Shown one piece after another: positions 17,963 through 27,216 of a stretch of DNA of 64,000 bases. The notes under the pieces were generated by a model. The model saw only the letters and a program-made list of their open reading frames with translations, was not told where the DNA came from and searched no databases. The position numbers were made by a program, and so were the translations under genes. The DNA comes from Sphingomonas corticis (GTDB taxonomy: Bacteria > Pseudomonadota > Alphaproteobacteria > Sphingomonadales > Sphingomonadaceae), in assembly GCF_012035195.1 (NCBI RefSeq), contig NZ_JAAVJH010000003.1:1-64000 (forward strand), given 5' to 3'. Position 1 is the stretch's first letter, and each line of letters opens with the position of its first letter.

Positions 17963-18253
17963 ATGGAGCCGACCGTGGACAATATCTTCTTCGACCGACA
18001 GGTGGCCCGCGCCACGCAGGGTGACGCCAACGCAGCCTTCGACCTGGGCGTCGCCTATTCCACCGGTACGCGCGGCGTGACGGTGGACCTGACCTGCGCG
18101 CATCAATGGTTCAACCTGGCCGCCGCCTGGGGGCATGAGGACGGCCCCGCGGCGCGCGCCGATGTGTCCGAGGACATGACCGCGCGCGAGATCGCCAACG
18201 CACAGCGCGCCGCCCGCGCCGTACTGGCCGCGATGCAGCGCCGCGCGGCCTGA
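17963..18253 (+). CDS. Small Sel1-repeat protein
   Basis: A 96-aa protein built around one Sel1-like (TPR-type) repeat: ANAAFDLGVAYSTGTRGVTVDLTCAHQWFNLAAAWGH. Such repeats mediate protein-protein interaction. There is no signal peptide, so the protein is probably cytoplasmic. The partner is unknown. The ATG at 17963 is preferred over an upstream in-frame start because a run of Gs (about 17950-17955) precedes it at ribosome-binding distance. The AT-richer sequence 17858-17940 upstream probably holds its promoter. Confidence 0.78.
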   Translation: MEPTVDNIFFDRQVARATQGDANAAFDLGVAYSTGTRGVTVDLTCAHQWFNLAAAWGHEDGPAARADVSEDMTAREIANAQRAARAVLAAMQRRAA

Positions 18254-18260
18254 GATCACC

Positions 18261-18331
18261 CGTCCAGCCTGAGCGCAGTCGAAGGCCACGGGACACCGTG
18301 GCTGGGCTTCGACTTCGCTCAGCACGAACGG
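18261..18331. repeat. REP family A palindromic doublet
   Basis: GCCTGAGCGCAGTCGAAGG (about 18267-18285) is paired in inverted orientation with GGGCTTCGACTTCGCTCAG (18304-18322), followed by CACGAACGG. It lies between the converging Sel1 and topA genes, four bases from the topA stop, and could serve as a bidirectional terminator. Confidence 0.8.
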
Positions 18332-18335
18332 AGGC

Positions 18336-20873
18336 TTATTTCTTCGCCGCCGTCTTTCTTGCCGGCGCCTTCTTCGCCGGGGCCTTCTTTTTGGCCGGCG
18401 CCTTCTTCTTCTTGCCCGCGGGCGCTGCGGCGGCGCGCGCGTCGATCAGCTGCGCGGCTTCCTCCAGCGTCAGCGCGTCGGGCGCGACCGTCTTGGGCAG
18501 CGTCGCGTTGGTCGTGCCGTCGGTGACATAGGGACCGTAGCGGCCCTCCATCAGCTTCAGCTCCAGCTCGGTACGCGGGTGCGCGCCCAGCACCTTCAGC
18601 GGCTCGCGCGCGGCCCCGCGCTGCGGCCGCCCGCCGCCCGCCGCGGCCTCGGCCAGCTTCACCACCGCGGCGTTCATGCCCGTCTCGAACACGTCCGCGG
18701 TCGATTGCAGCCGCGCATACTTGCCCGCATGGGCGAGATAGGGGCCGTAGCGCCCGATCGAGGCCGTGATCGGCTCGCCCGTCTCCGGATGCGCGCCGAT
18801 CGTCCGCGGCAGACTGAGCAGCTTCAGCGCCATCTCGAGATCAAGCTCGCCGATATCCTTGGGAATGGAGGCGCGCTTCGCCTCCTTGCCCTCGCCCAGC
18901 TGGATATAGGGGCCGAAGCGTCCCGACTTGCGCTCCACCGGCAGCCCGGTCTCCGGATCCTTGCCCAGCGTCTCCGGCCCGGCATCGCCTTCCGCCGCGT
19001 CGCCGCCCTGCGCGAAGCGGCGGGTAAACTTGCAGTCGGGATAGTTGGAGCACGCGATGAACGCGCCGAACCGCCCGCCGCGCAGCGCCAGTTGGCCGTC
19101 GCCGCACGCCGGGCAGGCACGCGGATCGCCCCCGTCCGCCTTCTCGGGGAACAGATAGGGCGCGAGGAACTGGTCGAGCGCGGCGGTCACCTCGCTCGGC
19201 TTCTGCTCCATCACCTCCGCGGTGCGCGGCTTGAAGTCCTTCCAGAACGCCTCCAGCACCGCCTGCCACGCGGCGCGGCCGCCGGACACGTCGTCCAGCT
19301 CCTCCTCCAGCTCGGCGGTGTAGTCGTAGCCGACGTAGCGCTCGAAGAAGCGCTCGAGGAAGGCGGTCACCAGCCGGCCGCTCTCCTCGGCGAAGAAGCG
19401 GTTCTTCTCGACGCGGACATAGGCGCGGTCCTTCAGCGTCTTGATGATCGAGGCATAGGTGGAGGGGCGACCGATGCCGAGCTCCTCCATCCGCTTCACC
19501 AGCGTGGCCTCGGAGAAGCGGGGCGGGGGCTGGGTGAAATGCTGCTCGGCCTCCACCGCCGTCTTCGCGGGCGCATCGCCCTCGCGCAGGCGCGGCAGGC
19601 GCTTCGCGTCCTCGTCCGCGCTGTCGTCCTGCCCTTCCTCGTAGAGCGCGAGATAGCCGGGGAACAGCACGACCTGCCCGGTCGCGCGCAGCACGTTGCG
19701 GCCCGTGCCGTCGGCCATGTCGACGGTCGTGCGCTCCATCCGCGCCGACGCCATCTGCGAGGCGAGCGCGCGCTTGAAGACGAGGTCGTAGAGGCGCGCA
19801 TGGTCGCCCGACCCGACGCGATCCTTGCCGAAGTCGGTCGGACGAATCGCCTCGTGCGCCTCCTGCGCGTTCTTCGCCTTGGTCTGGTAGTGGCGCGGCT
19901 TGTCCGGCACGTAGCTGCCGTCGTAGCGGTTCGCGATGGCGGCGCGGGCGGCGGAGATGGCGCTGCCGTCCATCTGCACGCCGTCCGTCCGCATGTAGGT
20001 GATCGCCCCGTCCTCGTAGAGCTGCTGCGCGATCCGCATCGTGTGGTCGGCGGAGAAGCCCAGCTTGCGCGCGGCTTCCTGCTGGAGCGTCGACGTGGTG
20101 AAGGGCGGCGGCGGGTTGCGCGTGGCGGGCTTGGTCTCGACCGACTGGACGGTGAAGCGGCCGTCCTCGACCGCCTTCCTCGCGGCCTGCGCGTCGCCCT
20201 CGTTGCCGATCGACAGCCGGTCCAGCTTCCTGCCGTTCCATTGCGTCAGGCGCGCGGCGAACGGCGTGCCATCCTGTTCCATCGTGGCGGTAACGGACCA
20301 ATATTCCTGCGCGCGGAACGCCTCGATCTCGCGCTCGCGCTCGACGATCAGGCGCAGCGCCACCGACTGCACGCGGCCCGCGGACTTCGCGCCCGGCAGC
20401 TTGCGCCACAGCACGGGAGAGAGGGTGAAGCCGACGAGATAGTCGAGCGCACGCCGCGCGCGATACGCGTCGATCAGGTCGGTATCCAGCTCGCGCGGCG
20501 CCTTCATCGCGTCGGTCACCGCCTGCTTGGTGATCGCGTTGAAGGTGACGCGCTCCACCGCCTTGGGCAGCGCCTTGCGCTTGGCCAGCACCTCCTGCAC
20601 GTGCCAGGAGATCGCCTCGCCCTCGCGATCGGGATCGGTCGCCAGGATCAGGCGGTCCGCATCCTTGGCGAGGTCGGTGATCGCCTTCAGCTGCTTGGCC
20701 TTGTCGGCGTAATTCTCCCACTCCATCGCGAATCCCTGGTCGGGATCCACCGAGCCGTCCTTGGGCGGCAGGTCGCGGACGTGGCCGAAGCTCGCGAGAA
20801 CGCGATAGTCGGCGCCGAGGTACTTTTCGATGGTCTTCGCCTTGGCGGGCGATTCGACGATGACGAGCTGCAT
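18336..20873 (-). CDS. topA: DNA topoisomerase I
   Basis: Type IA topoisomerase relaxing negative supercoils; 845 aa. The Toprim domain (1-115) shows VESPAKAKTIEKYLG and DPDREGEAIS. The active-site Tyr293 is in GAITYMRTDG. A C-terminal zinc-ribbon CPACGDGQL...CSNYPDC and repeated topoisomerase C-terminal modules (GRYGPYLAH, GRYGPYVTDG, GRFGPYIQLG) follow. It ends in a Lys/Ala-rich tail (KKKAPAKKKAPAKKAPARK) typical of actinobacterial and many alphaproteobacterial TopA, which aids DNA binding. Confidence 0.97.
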   Translation of the reverse strand: MQLVIVESPAKAKTIEKYLGADYRVLASFGHVRDLPPKDGSVDPDQGFAMEWENYADKAKQLKAITDLAKDADRLILATDPDREGEAISWHVQEVLAKRKALPKAVERVTFNAITKQAVTDAMKAPRELDTDLIDAYRARRALDYLVGFTLSPVLWRKLPGAKSAGRVQSVALRLIVEREREIEAFRAQEYWSVTATMEQDGTPFAARLTQWNGRKLDRLSIGNEGDAQAARKAVEDGRFTVQSVETKPATRNPPPPFTTSTLQQEAARKLGFSADHTMRIAQQLYEDGAITYMRTDGVQMDGSAISAARAAIANRYDGSYVPDKPRHYQTKAKNAQEAHEAIRPTDFGKDRVGSGDHARLYDLVFKRALASQMASARMERTTVDMADGTGRNVLRATGQVVLFPGYLALYEEGQDDSADEDAKRLPRLREGDAPAKTAVEAEQHFTQPPPRFSEATLVKRMEELGIGRPSTYASIIKTLKDRAYVRVEKNRFFAEESGRLVTAFLERFFERYVGYDYTAELEEELDDVSGGRAAWQAVLEAFWKDFKPRTAEVMEQKPSEVTAALDQFLAPYLFPEKADGGDPRACPACGDGQLALRGGRFGAFIACSNYPDCKFTRRFAQGGDAAEGDAGPETLGKDPETGLPVERKSGRFGPYIQLGEGKEAKRASIPKDIGELDLEMALKLLSLPRTIGAHPETGEPITASIGRYGPYLAHAGKYARLQSTADVFETGMNAAVVKLAEAAAGGGRPQRGAAREPLKVLGAHPRTELELKLMEGRYGPYVTDGTTNATLPKTVAPDALTLEEAAQLIDARAAAAPAGKKKKAPAKKKAPAKKAPARKTAAKK

Positions 20874-21011
20874 TGGTGCCTTAACTAGGAAGCCTCACAC
20901 GTACGCGCGAGGGTTGGACGTCGGTGGCGGCGCGTCAAGCCGACACGACGGCCGAGATTGACAGCGGCGCCCCCGCGCCCGAGGACGGCGCGGGGCGAAG
21001 GGGACGATGGC

Positions 21012-21500
21012 ATGACGGGACGATCGGCTGTGCTGGGAGCGGTTCTGGCGCTTGCGCTGTTCGGCCCGTCGGCACCGGCGGCGGCGCGACCCGAGGCGCC
21101 CGCAGCCTGTTCGATCAACGAGACCCGCGACGATCGCGTCGCCGCCGCGATGGGCGAGCGTCCCTATGCCTTCGCCGGGTACGACACGCTGTGCCGCTTC
21201 CTGAAGGAGCGCGGGCTGTCGGTCGATCTGGCGGGCGACAGCGGCGTGCTGTCGGGACGGTCCTACGGCTGGGTGTACGTGCGGCTGGTGGATCGGACGA
21301 CGCGGATCGCCTCCTACGGCTCGTCCTTCACCACCGTGCTGAACGCCGAGGCGTCGACGCCCAAGGCGGAGGAGGCGATGCGGCAGGCGCTGAACGGCGC
21401 GATGGCCACGCTGGCGAGCAATCCGCAGTTTCGTGCCCAGCTGGTCGAGCAGATCGCGACGGAGACCGCGCGGTTGCGGCGCGTGCTGGCGAAGCCCTAG
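21012..21500 (+). CDS. Secreted hypothetical protein
   Basis: A 162-aa protein with a signal peptide (AVLGAVLALALFGPSAPAAA). The mature part has two Cys residues (AACSINETRDD and DTLCRFLKERG) that may form a disulfide, followed by a beta-rich centre and a helical C-terminus. No family is recognised. It sits between topA (divergent) and dprA (convergent, four-nucleotide overlap at the 3' ends). The ATG at 21012 is preferred because it starts directly at the signal peptide. Confidence 0.6.
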   Translation: MTGRSAVLGAVLALALFGPSAPAAARPEAPAACSINETRDDRVAAAMGERPYAFAGYDTLCRFLKERGLSVDLAGDSGVLSGRSYGWVYVRLVDRTTRIASYGSSFTTVLNAEASTPKAEEAMRQALNGAMATLASNPQFRAQLVEQIATETARLRRVLAKP

Positions 21501-22582
21501 TCGATCAGGCTCACTCGCCCGCCGGCGTGCCGTTCCAGCCGGCCGGCGAGTTCCCACTCCAGCAGGACCGCCTGCACCACCGCGGGGGACAGTGCCGACT
21601 GGCGCACCAGCTCGTCCACCGGCACCGCCACCGTGCCCAGCAGCGTGGAGAGGCGGCGGCGGTCGGCGTCGGTCGCGTCCTCCGGCGGCCCACCGTCCCA
21701 GGGCGATGCGGGAGCGCGGACCGCGCGCGCGTCGATCGGGCGCAGCTGTTCCAGCACGTCGGCGGCGCCCTGGATCAGCGTGGCGCCCTCCCTGATGAGG
21801 CCGTTGCACCCGGCCGCGCGCGGATCGCCGGGGTGGCCCGGCACCGCCATCACCTCGCGCCCCGCCTCGCCCGCGAGCCGCGCGGTGATGAGCGAGCCGG
21901 ATCGTGGTGCCGCCTCGATCACGACGGTGCCGAGCGAGAGGCCGGCGATGATGCGGTTGCGATAAGGAAAGTGTCGCGCGCGCGGCTCGGTGCCGGGCGG
22001 CATCTCCGCCAGCAGCAGTCCCTCCGCGGCGACGCGTTCCTGCAGCGCGGCGTTCTCCGGCGGGTAGACCACGTCGATCCCGCCCGCGATCACCGCGACC
22101 GTCGCCGGCAGGGCGCCCTGGTGCGCGGCGGAATCGATGCCCCGCGCCAGGCCGGAGACGACCGTGGCACCGCGGGCCGCCAGATCGTGCGCCAGCCCGC
22201 GGGCATAGCGGCACGACGCAGCGGAGGCGTTGCGCGCGCCGACCAGCGCGACCGTGGGCGCGCGCGTCAGGGCGGCGTCGCCGCGCGCGGTCAGCACCGG
22301 CGGCGCGTCGTCCAGCTCGGCGAGCAGCGCAGGATAGTCCGCCTCGCCCAGGAACAGGTGGCGTGCGCCGATCCGCGCCACCGCCTCCCGTTCCCGCGCG
22401 ATCGCCGCCGCATCGGGCAACCGCGGCGCGCCGCCGCCCCGTCGCGCCAGGTCGGGCAGCGCGTCGAGCGCCGCGGCGGCGGTGCCGAAGCGGGCGAGCA
22501 GCTGGCGGAACGCGACCGGGCCGACCCCCGGCGTGCGGATCAGCCGGAGCCGGTCGGCGGCGTCATCCAACGGGGTCGGCAC
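21497..22582 (-). CDS. dprA: DNA-processing protein DprA
   Basis: A 361-aa RecA-loading protein of natural transformation. The Rossmann-like core shows PTVALVGARNAS, VVSGLARGIDSAAHQGAL and IAGGIDVVYPPEN. GLSLGTVVIEAAPRSGSLITA and VPGHPGDPRAAGCNGLIREGA follow, with a C-terminal winged helix (LVRQSALSPAVVQAVLLEWELAGRLE). A SAM/HhH-like N-terminus is present. The GTG start lies 20 bp inside plsY, so translation is probably coupled. Its presence suggests competence potential, although no other com gene is seen here. Confidence 0.93.
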   Translation of the reverse strand: MPTPLDDAADRLRLIRTPGVGPVAFRQLLARFGTAAAALDALPDLARRGGGAPRLPDAAAIAREREAVARIGARHLFLGEADYPALLAELDDAPPVLTARGDAALTRAPTVALVGARNASAASCRYARGLAHDLAARGATVVSGLARGIDSAAHQGALPATVAVIAGGIDVVYPPENAALQERVAAEGLLLAEMPPGTEPRARHFPYRNRIIAGLSLGTVVIEAAPRSGSLITARLAGEAGREVMAVPGHPGDPRAAGCNGLIREGATLIQGAADVLEQLRPIDARAVRAPASPWDGGPPEDATDADRRRLSTLLGTVAVPVDELVRQSALSPAVVQAVLLEWELAGRLERHAGGRVSLID

Positions 22583-23216
22583 CGGCGCCCGTGTCGGCGT
22601 CGGAACCCGGCGCCCCGGTGCGCCGGCCGACGCGCGGCTCGTCGCCGTTGATCAGGCGGCCGATATTCTCGCGATGCTTCCACAGCACGATGCCCGCCAG
22701 CGCCATCAGCAGCGGCACCAGATCGAACGCGTCGGTCATGGCCGCGGTGACGGGGGTGGAGATGGCCGCGATCATGCCCGCCAGCGAGGAGATGCGCGTC
22801 GCCGCCAGCAATCCCAGCCACAGCAGCGCGAACACCGCGCCCAGCGGCCAGTGCAGCGCCAGTGCGATGCCCATCAGGGTCGCCACGCCCTTGCCCCCGC
22901 GGAACCGCAGCCACACGGGGTAGCAATGCCCGATCAGCGCGGCGGCGGCGGCCAGCACCTCCTCGCCGGGCAGCAATGCGCGTACCGCCAGCACCGCGAC
23001 GACGCCCTTGGCGAGGTCCAGCAGCAGCGTCGCGGCGGCCAGACCCTTGCGCCCGGTGCGCAGGACGTTGGTGGCGCCGATGTTGCCGGACCCGATGGTA
23101 CGCAGGTCGCCCGCGCCGAACGCACGCGTGAGGATGACGCCGAACGGGATCGAGCCGAGCAGATAGCCGATCAGCAAGGCGGCGGCGGGCGCGGTCCAGA
23201 CGATCTGTGTCGGCAA
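22563..23216 (-). CDS. plsY: Glycerol-3-phosphate acyltransferase PlsY
   Basis: A 217-aa integral membrane enzyme using acyl-phosphate to acylate glycerol-3-phosphate, the first step of phospholipid synthesis. Motifs: LLGSIPFGVIL, IGSGNIGATNVLRTG, HCYPVWLRFRGGKGVAT and a C-terminal hydrophobic region ending WKHRENIGRLI. Five to seven membrane spans are apparent. A TTG start at 23216 fits the family N-terminus. The 20-bp overlap with dprA matches a plsY-dprA order that is common in bacteria (often followed by topA). Confidence 0.94.
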   Translation of the reverse strand: MPTQIVWTAPAAALLIGYLLGSIPFGVILTRAFGAGDLRTIGSGNIGATNVLRTGRKGLAAATLLLDLAKGVVAVLAVRALLPGEEVLAAAAALIGHCYPVWLRFRGGKGVATLMGIALALHWPLGAVFALLWLGLLAATRISSLAGMIAAISTPVTAAMTDAFDLVPLLMALAGIVLWKHRENIGRLINGDEPRVGRRTGAPGSDADTGAGADPVG

Positions 23217-23353
23217 GCGTGCTGTTCCCCCTTCGTCCCGGTGCGTAGCGGATTGTAAGGAAGGGCGCCACTAATCTGGATCAAGATTGATGCGGTCCTT
23301 TTGCCTCGCGCTGCCGCATTGTCGCTGACCGTCGTGCACCGTAGAGCCGCGCC

Positions 23354-24151
23354 ATGCACGATACCGCGCCGATCCTGTTCTTCGATTCCGGTGTCGGGGG
23401 TCTCTCCGTGGTGGCGCCGACCGTGGCGCTGCTGCCGACGGCGGGAATCGTCTACGTCGCCGATTCGGCGGGTTTCCCCTATGGCACCAAGTCGGAGGGC
23501 GAGATCGCGGCGCGGGTGCCCGCGCTGCTCGGGCGACTGGCGGAGCGCTATCGCCCGCGGCTGATCGTGATCGCGTGCAATACCGCCTCCACGATCGCGC
23601 TGGGCGCGGTGCGCGCCGCGCTGGACGTGCCGATCGTCGGCACCGTTCCCGCGATCAAGCCTGCCGCGGCGATCAGCCGGACGCGCACCATCGGCGTGCT
23701 GGGCACCGCGGCGACGGTGCGCCAGCCCTATGTCGACGACCTGGTCGCGCGCTTCGCCGCGGATTGCACCGTGCTGCGCTACGGCTCCGCCGCGCTGGTC
23801 GAGATCGCCGAGGCGGCGCTGGCGGGGGAGGCGCCGTCGCCCGACGCCGTGGCGACCGAACTGGCTGGGCTGTTCGGCCAGCCGGGGGGCGTGCGGATCG
23901 ACACGATCGTCAACGCCTGCACGCACTTCCCCCTGCTGGAAGGCGACATGACCGCGGTGGCGCCGCCGGGCGTCGCCTTCGTCGATGGCGGACCCGGAAT
24001 CGCGCGGCGAGTCGCGGCGCTGACCCACGGGCAGGCGTGGCCCGCCGTCGCGCCGCCCGCGCGGCTGGTCTTGACCCGGCTGGGCGAGCGGGAGCGCGCG
24101 ATCGCCGCGACGCTGGCAGACCGCGGGTTCGCCTCCGCCGAGACACTGTGA
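23354..24151 (+). CDS. murI: Glutamate racemase
   Basis: Makes D-glutamate for peptidoglycan. 265 aa. The substrate loop FFDSGVGGLSV contains the first catalytic-region Asp/Ser, VADSAGFPYGTKS follows, and the two catalytic Cys are Cys75 in IACNTAST and Cys189 in NACTHFPLL. The protein is complete and cytoplasmic. It precedes hemA by about 50 bp and may be cotranscribed. Confidence 0.95.
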   Translation: MHDTAPILFFDSGVGGLSVVAPTVALLPTAGIVYVADSAGFPYGTKSEGEIAARVPALLGRLAERYRPRLIVIACNTASTIALGAVRAALDVPIVGTVPAIKPAAAISRTRTIGVLGTAATVRQPYVDDLVARFAADCTVLRYGSAALVEIAEAALAGEAPSPDAVATELAGLFGQPGGVRIDTIVNACTHFPLLEGDMTAVAPPGVAFVDGGPGIARRVAALTHGQAWPAVAPPARLVLTRLGERERAIAATLADRGFASAETL

Positions 24152-24203
24152 TCGAGCAAATCCACTGGCGTTGATGCTGGCACGGGGGTAAGTGCCCGTG
24201 CCC

Positions 24204-25445
24204 ATGAGCATCGACAGCAGCACGCGGCCGCTCGACTATTCGCGCGTCTTCACCCAGGCCATCGACCGGCTTCACGCCGAGGGCCGGTACCGCGTGTTCA
24301 TCGACATCCTGCGCAACAAGGGCATGTTCCCCAACGCGCGCTGCTTCGCCGGGCACAACGGGCCCAAGCCGATCACCGTGTGGTGTTCCAACGACTATCT
24401 CGCGATGGGCCAGCATCCCAAGGTGATCGCGGCGATGGAGGAGGCGCTGCACGACGTGGGCGCCGGCAGCGGCGGCACGCGCAACATCGGCGGCAACACG
24501 CACTATCACGTCGACCTGGAAGGCGAGCTGGCCGACCTGCACGGCAAGGAGGCGGCGCTGCTGTTCACCAGCGGCTATGTGTCGAACGAGGCGACGCTGT
24601 CGACGCTGGCCAGGGTGCTGCCGGGCTGCATCATCTACTCGGACGAACTGAACCACGCCTCGATGATCGCCGGGATCCGCAACTCGGGGTGCGAGAAGCG
24701 CGTGTTCCGCCACAACGACGTTGCGCATCTCGAAGCGCTGCTGGCCGCCGACGATCCCGCGCTGCCCAAGCTGATCGCGTTCGAGAGCGTCTATTCGATG
24801 GAAGGCGACGTCGCGCCGATTGCCGCGATCTGCGACCTCGCCGACAAGTACAATGCGCTCACCTATCTGGACGAGGTGCACGCGGTCGGCATGTACGGCC
24901 CGCGCGGCGGCGGCATTTCCGAGCGCGACGGCGTGGCCGACCGGCTGACCATCATCGAGGGCACGCTGGGCAAGGCGTTCGGCGTGATGGGCGGCTATAT
25001 CGCCGCGGACCGCACGATCGTCGACGTGATCCGCAGCTACGCGCCCGGCTTCATCTTCACGACCTCGCTTTCGCCCGTGCTGGTCGCGGGCGTGCTGGCC
25101 AGCGTGCGCCACCTGAAGGCGTCGAGCGTCGAGCGCGAGGGGCAGCAGGCGGCGGCTGCCACGCTGAAGGCGATGCTGGCCGACGCCGGGCTGCCGGTGA
25201 TGGCGGGCGAGACGCATATCGTGCCGGTGATGGTCGGCGATCCGGTGAAGGCGAAGAAGATCAGCGACATCCTGCTCGCCGAATACGGCGTCTACGTGCA
25301 GCCGATCAATTACCCCACCGTGCCGCGCGGCACCGAGCGGCTGCGCTTCACGCCCGGTCCGGCGCACGACGAGGCGATGATGCGCGACCTGACCGACGCA
25401 CTGGTCGAGATCTGGTCGCGGCTGGAACTGCGCGCCGCCGCCTGA
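24204..25445 (+). CDS. hemA: 5-aminolevulinate synthase (C4 pathway)
   Basis: A PLP enzyme of the alpha-oxoamine synthase family, condensing glycine and succinyl-CoA to 5-aminolevulinate, the entry to haem in alphaproteobacteria. About 413 aa. Motifs: [70 protein letters not shown] and the PLP lysine Lys257 in [15 protein letters not shown], then FTTSLSP and [17 protein letters not shown]. The start could be GTG at 24192 or 24198 or ATG at 24204; a GGGGG at 24184-24188 would suit 24198 best by spacing. Confidence 0.95.
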   Translation: MSIDSSTRPLDYSRVFTQAIDRLHAEGRYRVFIDILRNKGMFPNARCFAGHNGPKPITVWCSNDYLAMGQHPKVIAAMEEALHDVGAGSGGTRNIGGNTHYHVDLEGELADLHGKEAALLFTSGYVSNEATLSTLARVLPGCIIYSDELNHASMIAGIRNSGCEKRVFRHNDVAHLEALLAADDPALPKLIAFESVYSMEGDVAPIAAICDLADKYNALTYLDEVHAVGMYGPRGGGISERDGVADRLTIIEGTLGKAFGVMGGYIAADRTIVDVIRSYAPGFIFTTSLSPVLVAGVLASVRHLKASSVEREGQQAAAATLKAMLADAGLPVMAGETHIVPVMVGDPVKAKKISDILLAEYGVYVQPINYPTVPRGTERLRFTPGPAHDEAMMRDLTDALVEIWSRLELRAAA

Positions 25446-25454
25446 CGATCGGCG

Positions 25455-26384
25455 TCAGGCGAAGGCGACCAGCGAGGGCCTGCCGCCGAGATAGAGCGCG
25501 GCCGTGTCCGCCGGGTTCAGCCCTGCCGCCACCAGCTCGGTCACGCGGCGCAGGCCGTAGGCGGTGGTGATGCCCCCGTCCCTGGCGATCGACGGTCGCC
25601 GGTACTGCGCCTCGCCGACCAACCACCCGCCCTCCACCTGCCGCACCAGCCCGCGCTGCTCCAGCGCGGCGGCGTGGCGCCATGCGGTCGCGTAGGGAAT
25701 GCCCAGCGTGCGCGCGATCACCGCCAGCACGGCGGGAACGCGCTCCGCGTCGGCGACGTAATCGCGCGCGAAGCGTGCCGATAGCGCGGGATCGACGGTG
25801 ATGTGGCGCACGTTCGCCGCCGCGATCGCCCCCCAAATCGTCATCGCGCGCCAACCGCCCAGCGTGTCGCGCCACGTCTCGAACGGCAGCAGCGCGATGT
25901 CGAGCGCGGTCGCCAGCACCGCGGGTACCAGCGGGCGTGCCGGCGCGCCACGGGGCGCGGGCAGCACGCCGCCGATCGCGTCGAACTCCTCCACCAGCCG
26001 GATCAGCAGGTCGTGCGCCTCGGTGTAGAAGGCGGTGACGCGCGGCGCCGCGGCGGCGGCGGTGCTGATCGACACGCCGCGCGGATCGATCGACACCAGC
26101 CCGTCGCGGGCCAGCGCGTGAACGTGGCGACGCACCGTCTCGAACGGGCGGCCGAGCGAGCGTGCCAACGCGTTGATCGATCCGACGCGCGTCGCCGCCG
26201 GCGGCCGCGCGATCCTGCCCTGCGCGCTCCAATCGGGCGCCGAGAGCCGCGCCAGCAGCAGCACCACGACGCCGGGATCGTGCCTGATGGTCAGGTGGCG
26301 CGCGACCGACTGGCCGATCGCGAGATAGATCTCGCCGGTCCAGCGCGACAGGCGGAGATGGGGAATGGGGGCGGGATCGATCAT
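25455..26384 (-). CDS. Putative regulator with two helix-turn-helix segments
   Basis: A 309-aa cytosolic protein not assigned to a family. Two segments look like winged helix-turn-helix units: INALARSLGRPFETVRRHVHALARDGLVSI (about residues 69-100) and LAVIARTLGIPYATAWRHAAALEQRGLVRQVEGGWLV (about 220-255). A mid-protein region is hydrophobic and Ala/Leu rich. The duplicated HTH arrangement suggests a DNA-binding protein that could bridge two half-sites. It is convergent with hemA and divergent from the OsmC gene at 26461, which is a possible target. Confidence 0.55.
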   Translation of the reverse strand: MIDPAPIPHLRLSRWTGEIYLAIGQSVARHLTIRHDPGVVVLLLARLSAPDWSAQGRIARPPAATRVGSINALARSLGRPFETVRRHVHALARDGLVSIDPRGVSISTAAAAAPRVTAFYTEAHDLLIRLVEEFDAIGGVLPAPRGAPARPLVPAVLATALDIALLPFETWRDTLGGWRAMTIWGAIAAANVRHITVDPALSARFARDYVADAERVPAVLAVIARTLGIPYATAWRHAAALEQRGLVRQVEGGWLVGEAQYRRPSIARDGGITTAYGLRRVTELVAAGLNPADTAALYLGGRPSLVAFA

Positions 26385-26460
26385 TGCGGCGGCCGGCGAG
26401 CGGACCTATTCCACGCGCGCGGGCGCCGTACCAGCGGCCATCCCGTTCAAAGGTGTCGAA

Positions 26461-26937
26461 ATGGGGCAGCGTCTGCATCGATACGCCGTGACCCTCGCCT
26501 GGACGGGGAACACCGGCACGGGTACCGCCACCTACCGCGGCTACGAGCGCGCGCACGTCATCCGCGTGGCAGGCAAGCCCGACCTCCCCGGCTCCTCCGA
26601 CCCCGCCTTTCGCGGCGACGGGGCCCGCTGGAACCCGGAGGAGCTGCTGCTCGCCTCGCTCTGCGCCTGTCATCAACTGTGGTACCTCTCGCTCTGCGCC
26701 GAGGCGGGAGTGGTCGTCACCGCCTACGAGGACGCGGCCGAGGGCGAGATGGTGGAGGAGGCGGACGGCGCGGGCCGCTTCGTCCGCGCCACGCTCCACC
26801 CGAGGGTGACGGTGACGGCCAACTCCGATGTCGCCGCGGCGGCGGCGCTGCACGACCGGGCCCACGCGATGTGCTTCATCGCGCGATCGGTGGCCTTTCC
26901 GGTGGAGCATCGCGCGACGATCGTGCGGAGCGAATAA
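26461..26937 (+). CDS. OsmC-family peroxiredoxin-like protein
   Basis: A 158-aa OsmC/Ohr fold protein. The two conserved cysteine regions are present: LLASLCACHQLWYLSLCAEAG near residue 70 and HAMCFIARSVAFPV near residue 140. The fold reduces organic hydroperoxides through these thiols, although some OsmC-like proteins lack peroxidase activity. It resembles the YhfA/OsmC general branch more than Ohr. The ATG at 26461 is preceded by a modest ribosome-binding site (AAAGGTGTCGAA). The upstream divergent HTH gene may control it. Confidence 0.82.
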   Translation: MGQRLHRYAVTLAWTGNTGTGTATYRGYERAHVIRVAGKPDLPGSSDPAFRGDGARWNPEELLLASLCACHQLWYLSLCAEAGVVVTAYEDAAEGEMVEEADGAGRFVRATLHPRVTVTANSDVAAAAALHDRAHAMCFIARSVAFPVEHRATIVRSE

Positions 26938-27216
26938 GGGGCGGGACGGTTCGGACAGGCATTCCCTTTTCCCGATCGACGTCGGCGGTTTCGGCATCGG
27001 GGAACTCGCGGTCGGGCGTCGGATGATCGGCGCGGCGGGATAGCAAAGATCGGTTCGCCGTTGTGAACGCGCGCGCGCAGGTCGGCCTGGACGAGGATGG
27101 TCACGTCCATGGTGTGCCGTGCCAGAGGCGACCAGGTTCCGGAATCGCCATCCGCACCGAGAAGCGCCCGCGCATCTCCGCTTCCCGTCCCGCGGGCCAG
27201 ACCCTACTCTGGCCCG

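Noticed and set aside
18579..20888. A 769-codon open frame on the plus strand opposite topA
   Set aside because: Antisense shadow of topA; Arg/Leu/Ala-rich with no domain.
21497..22582. Reading DprA as part of a wider competence cluster
   Set aside because: No other competence or pilus gene is present nearby; dprA alone with plsY is the usual chromosomal arrangement.
26938..27216. Possible small gene in the spacer between osmC and cobB
   Set aside because: Both strands have frames, but none has a start with a ribosome-binding site or a recognisable protein pattern.
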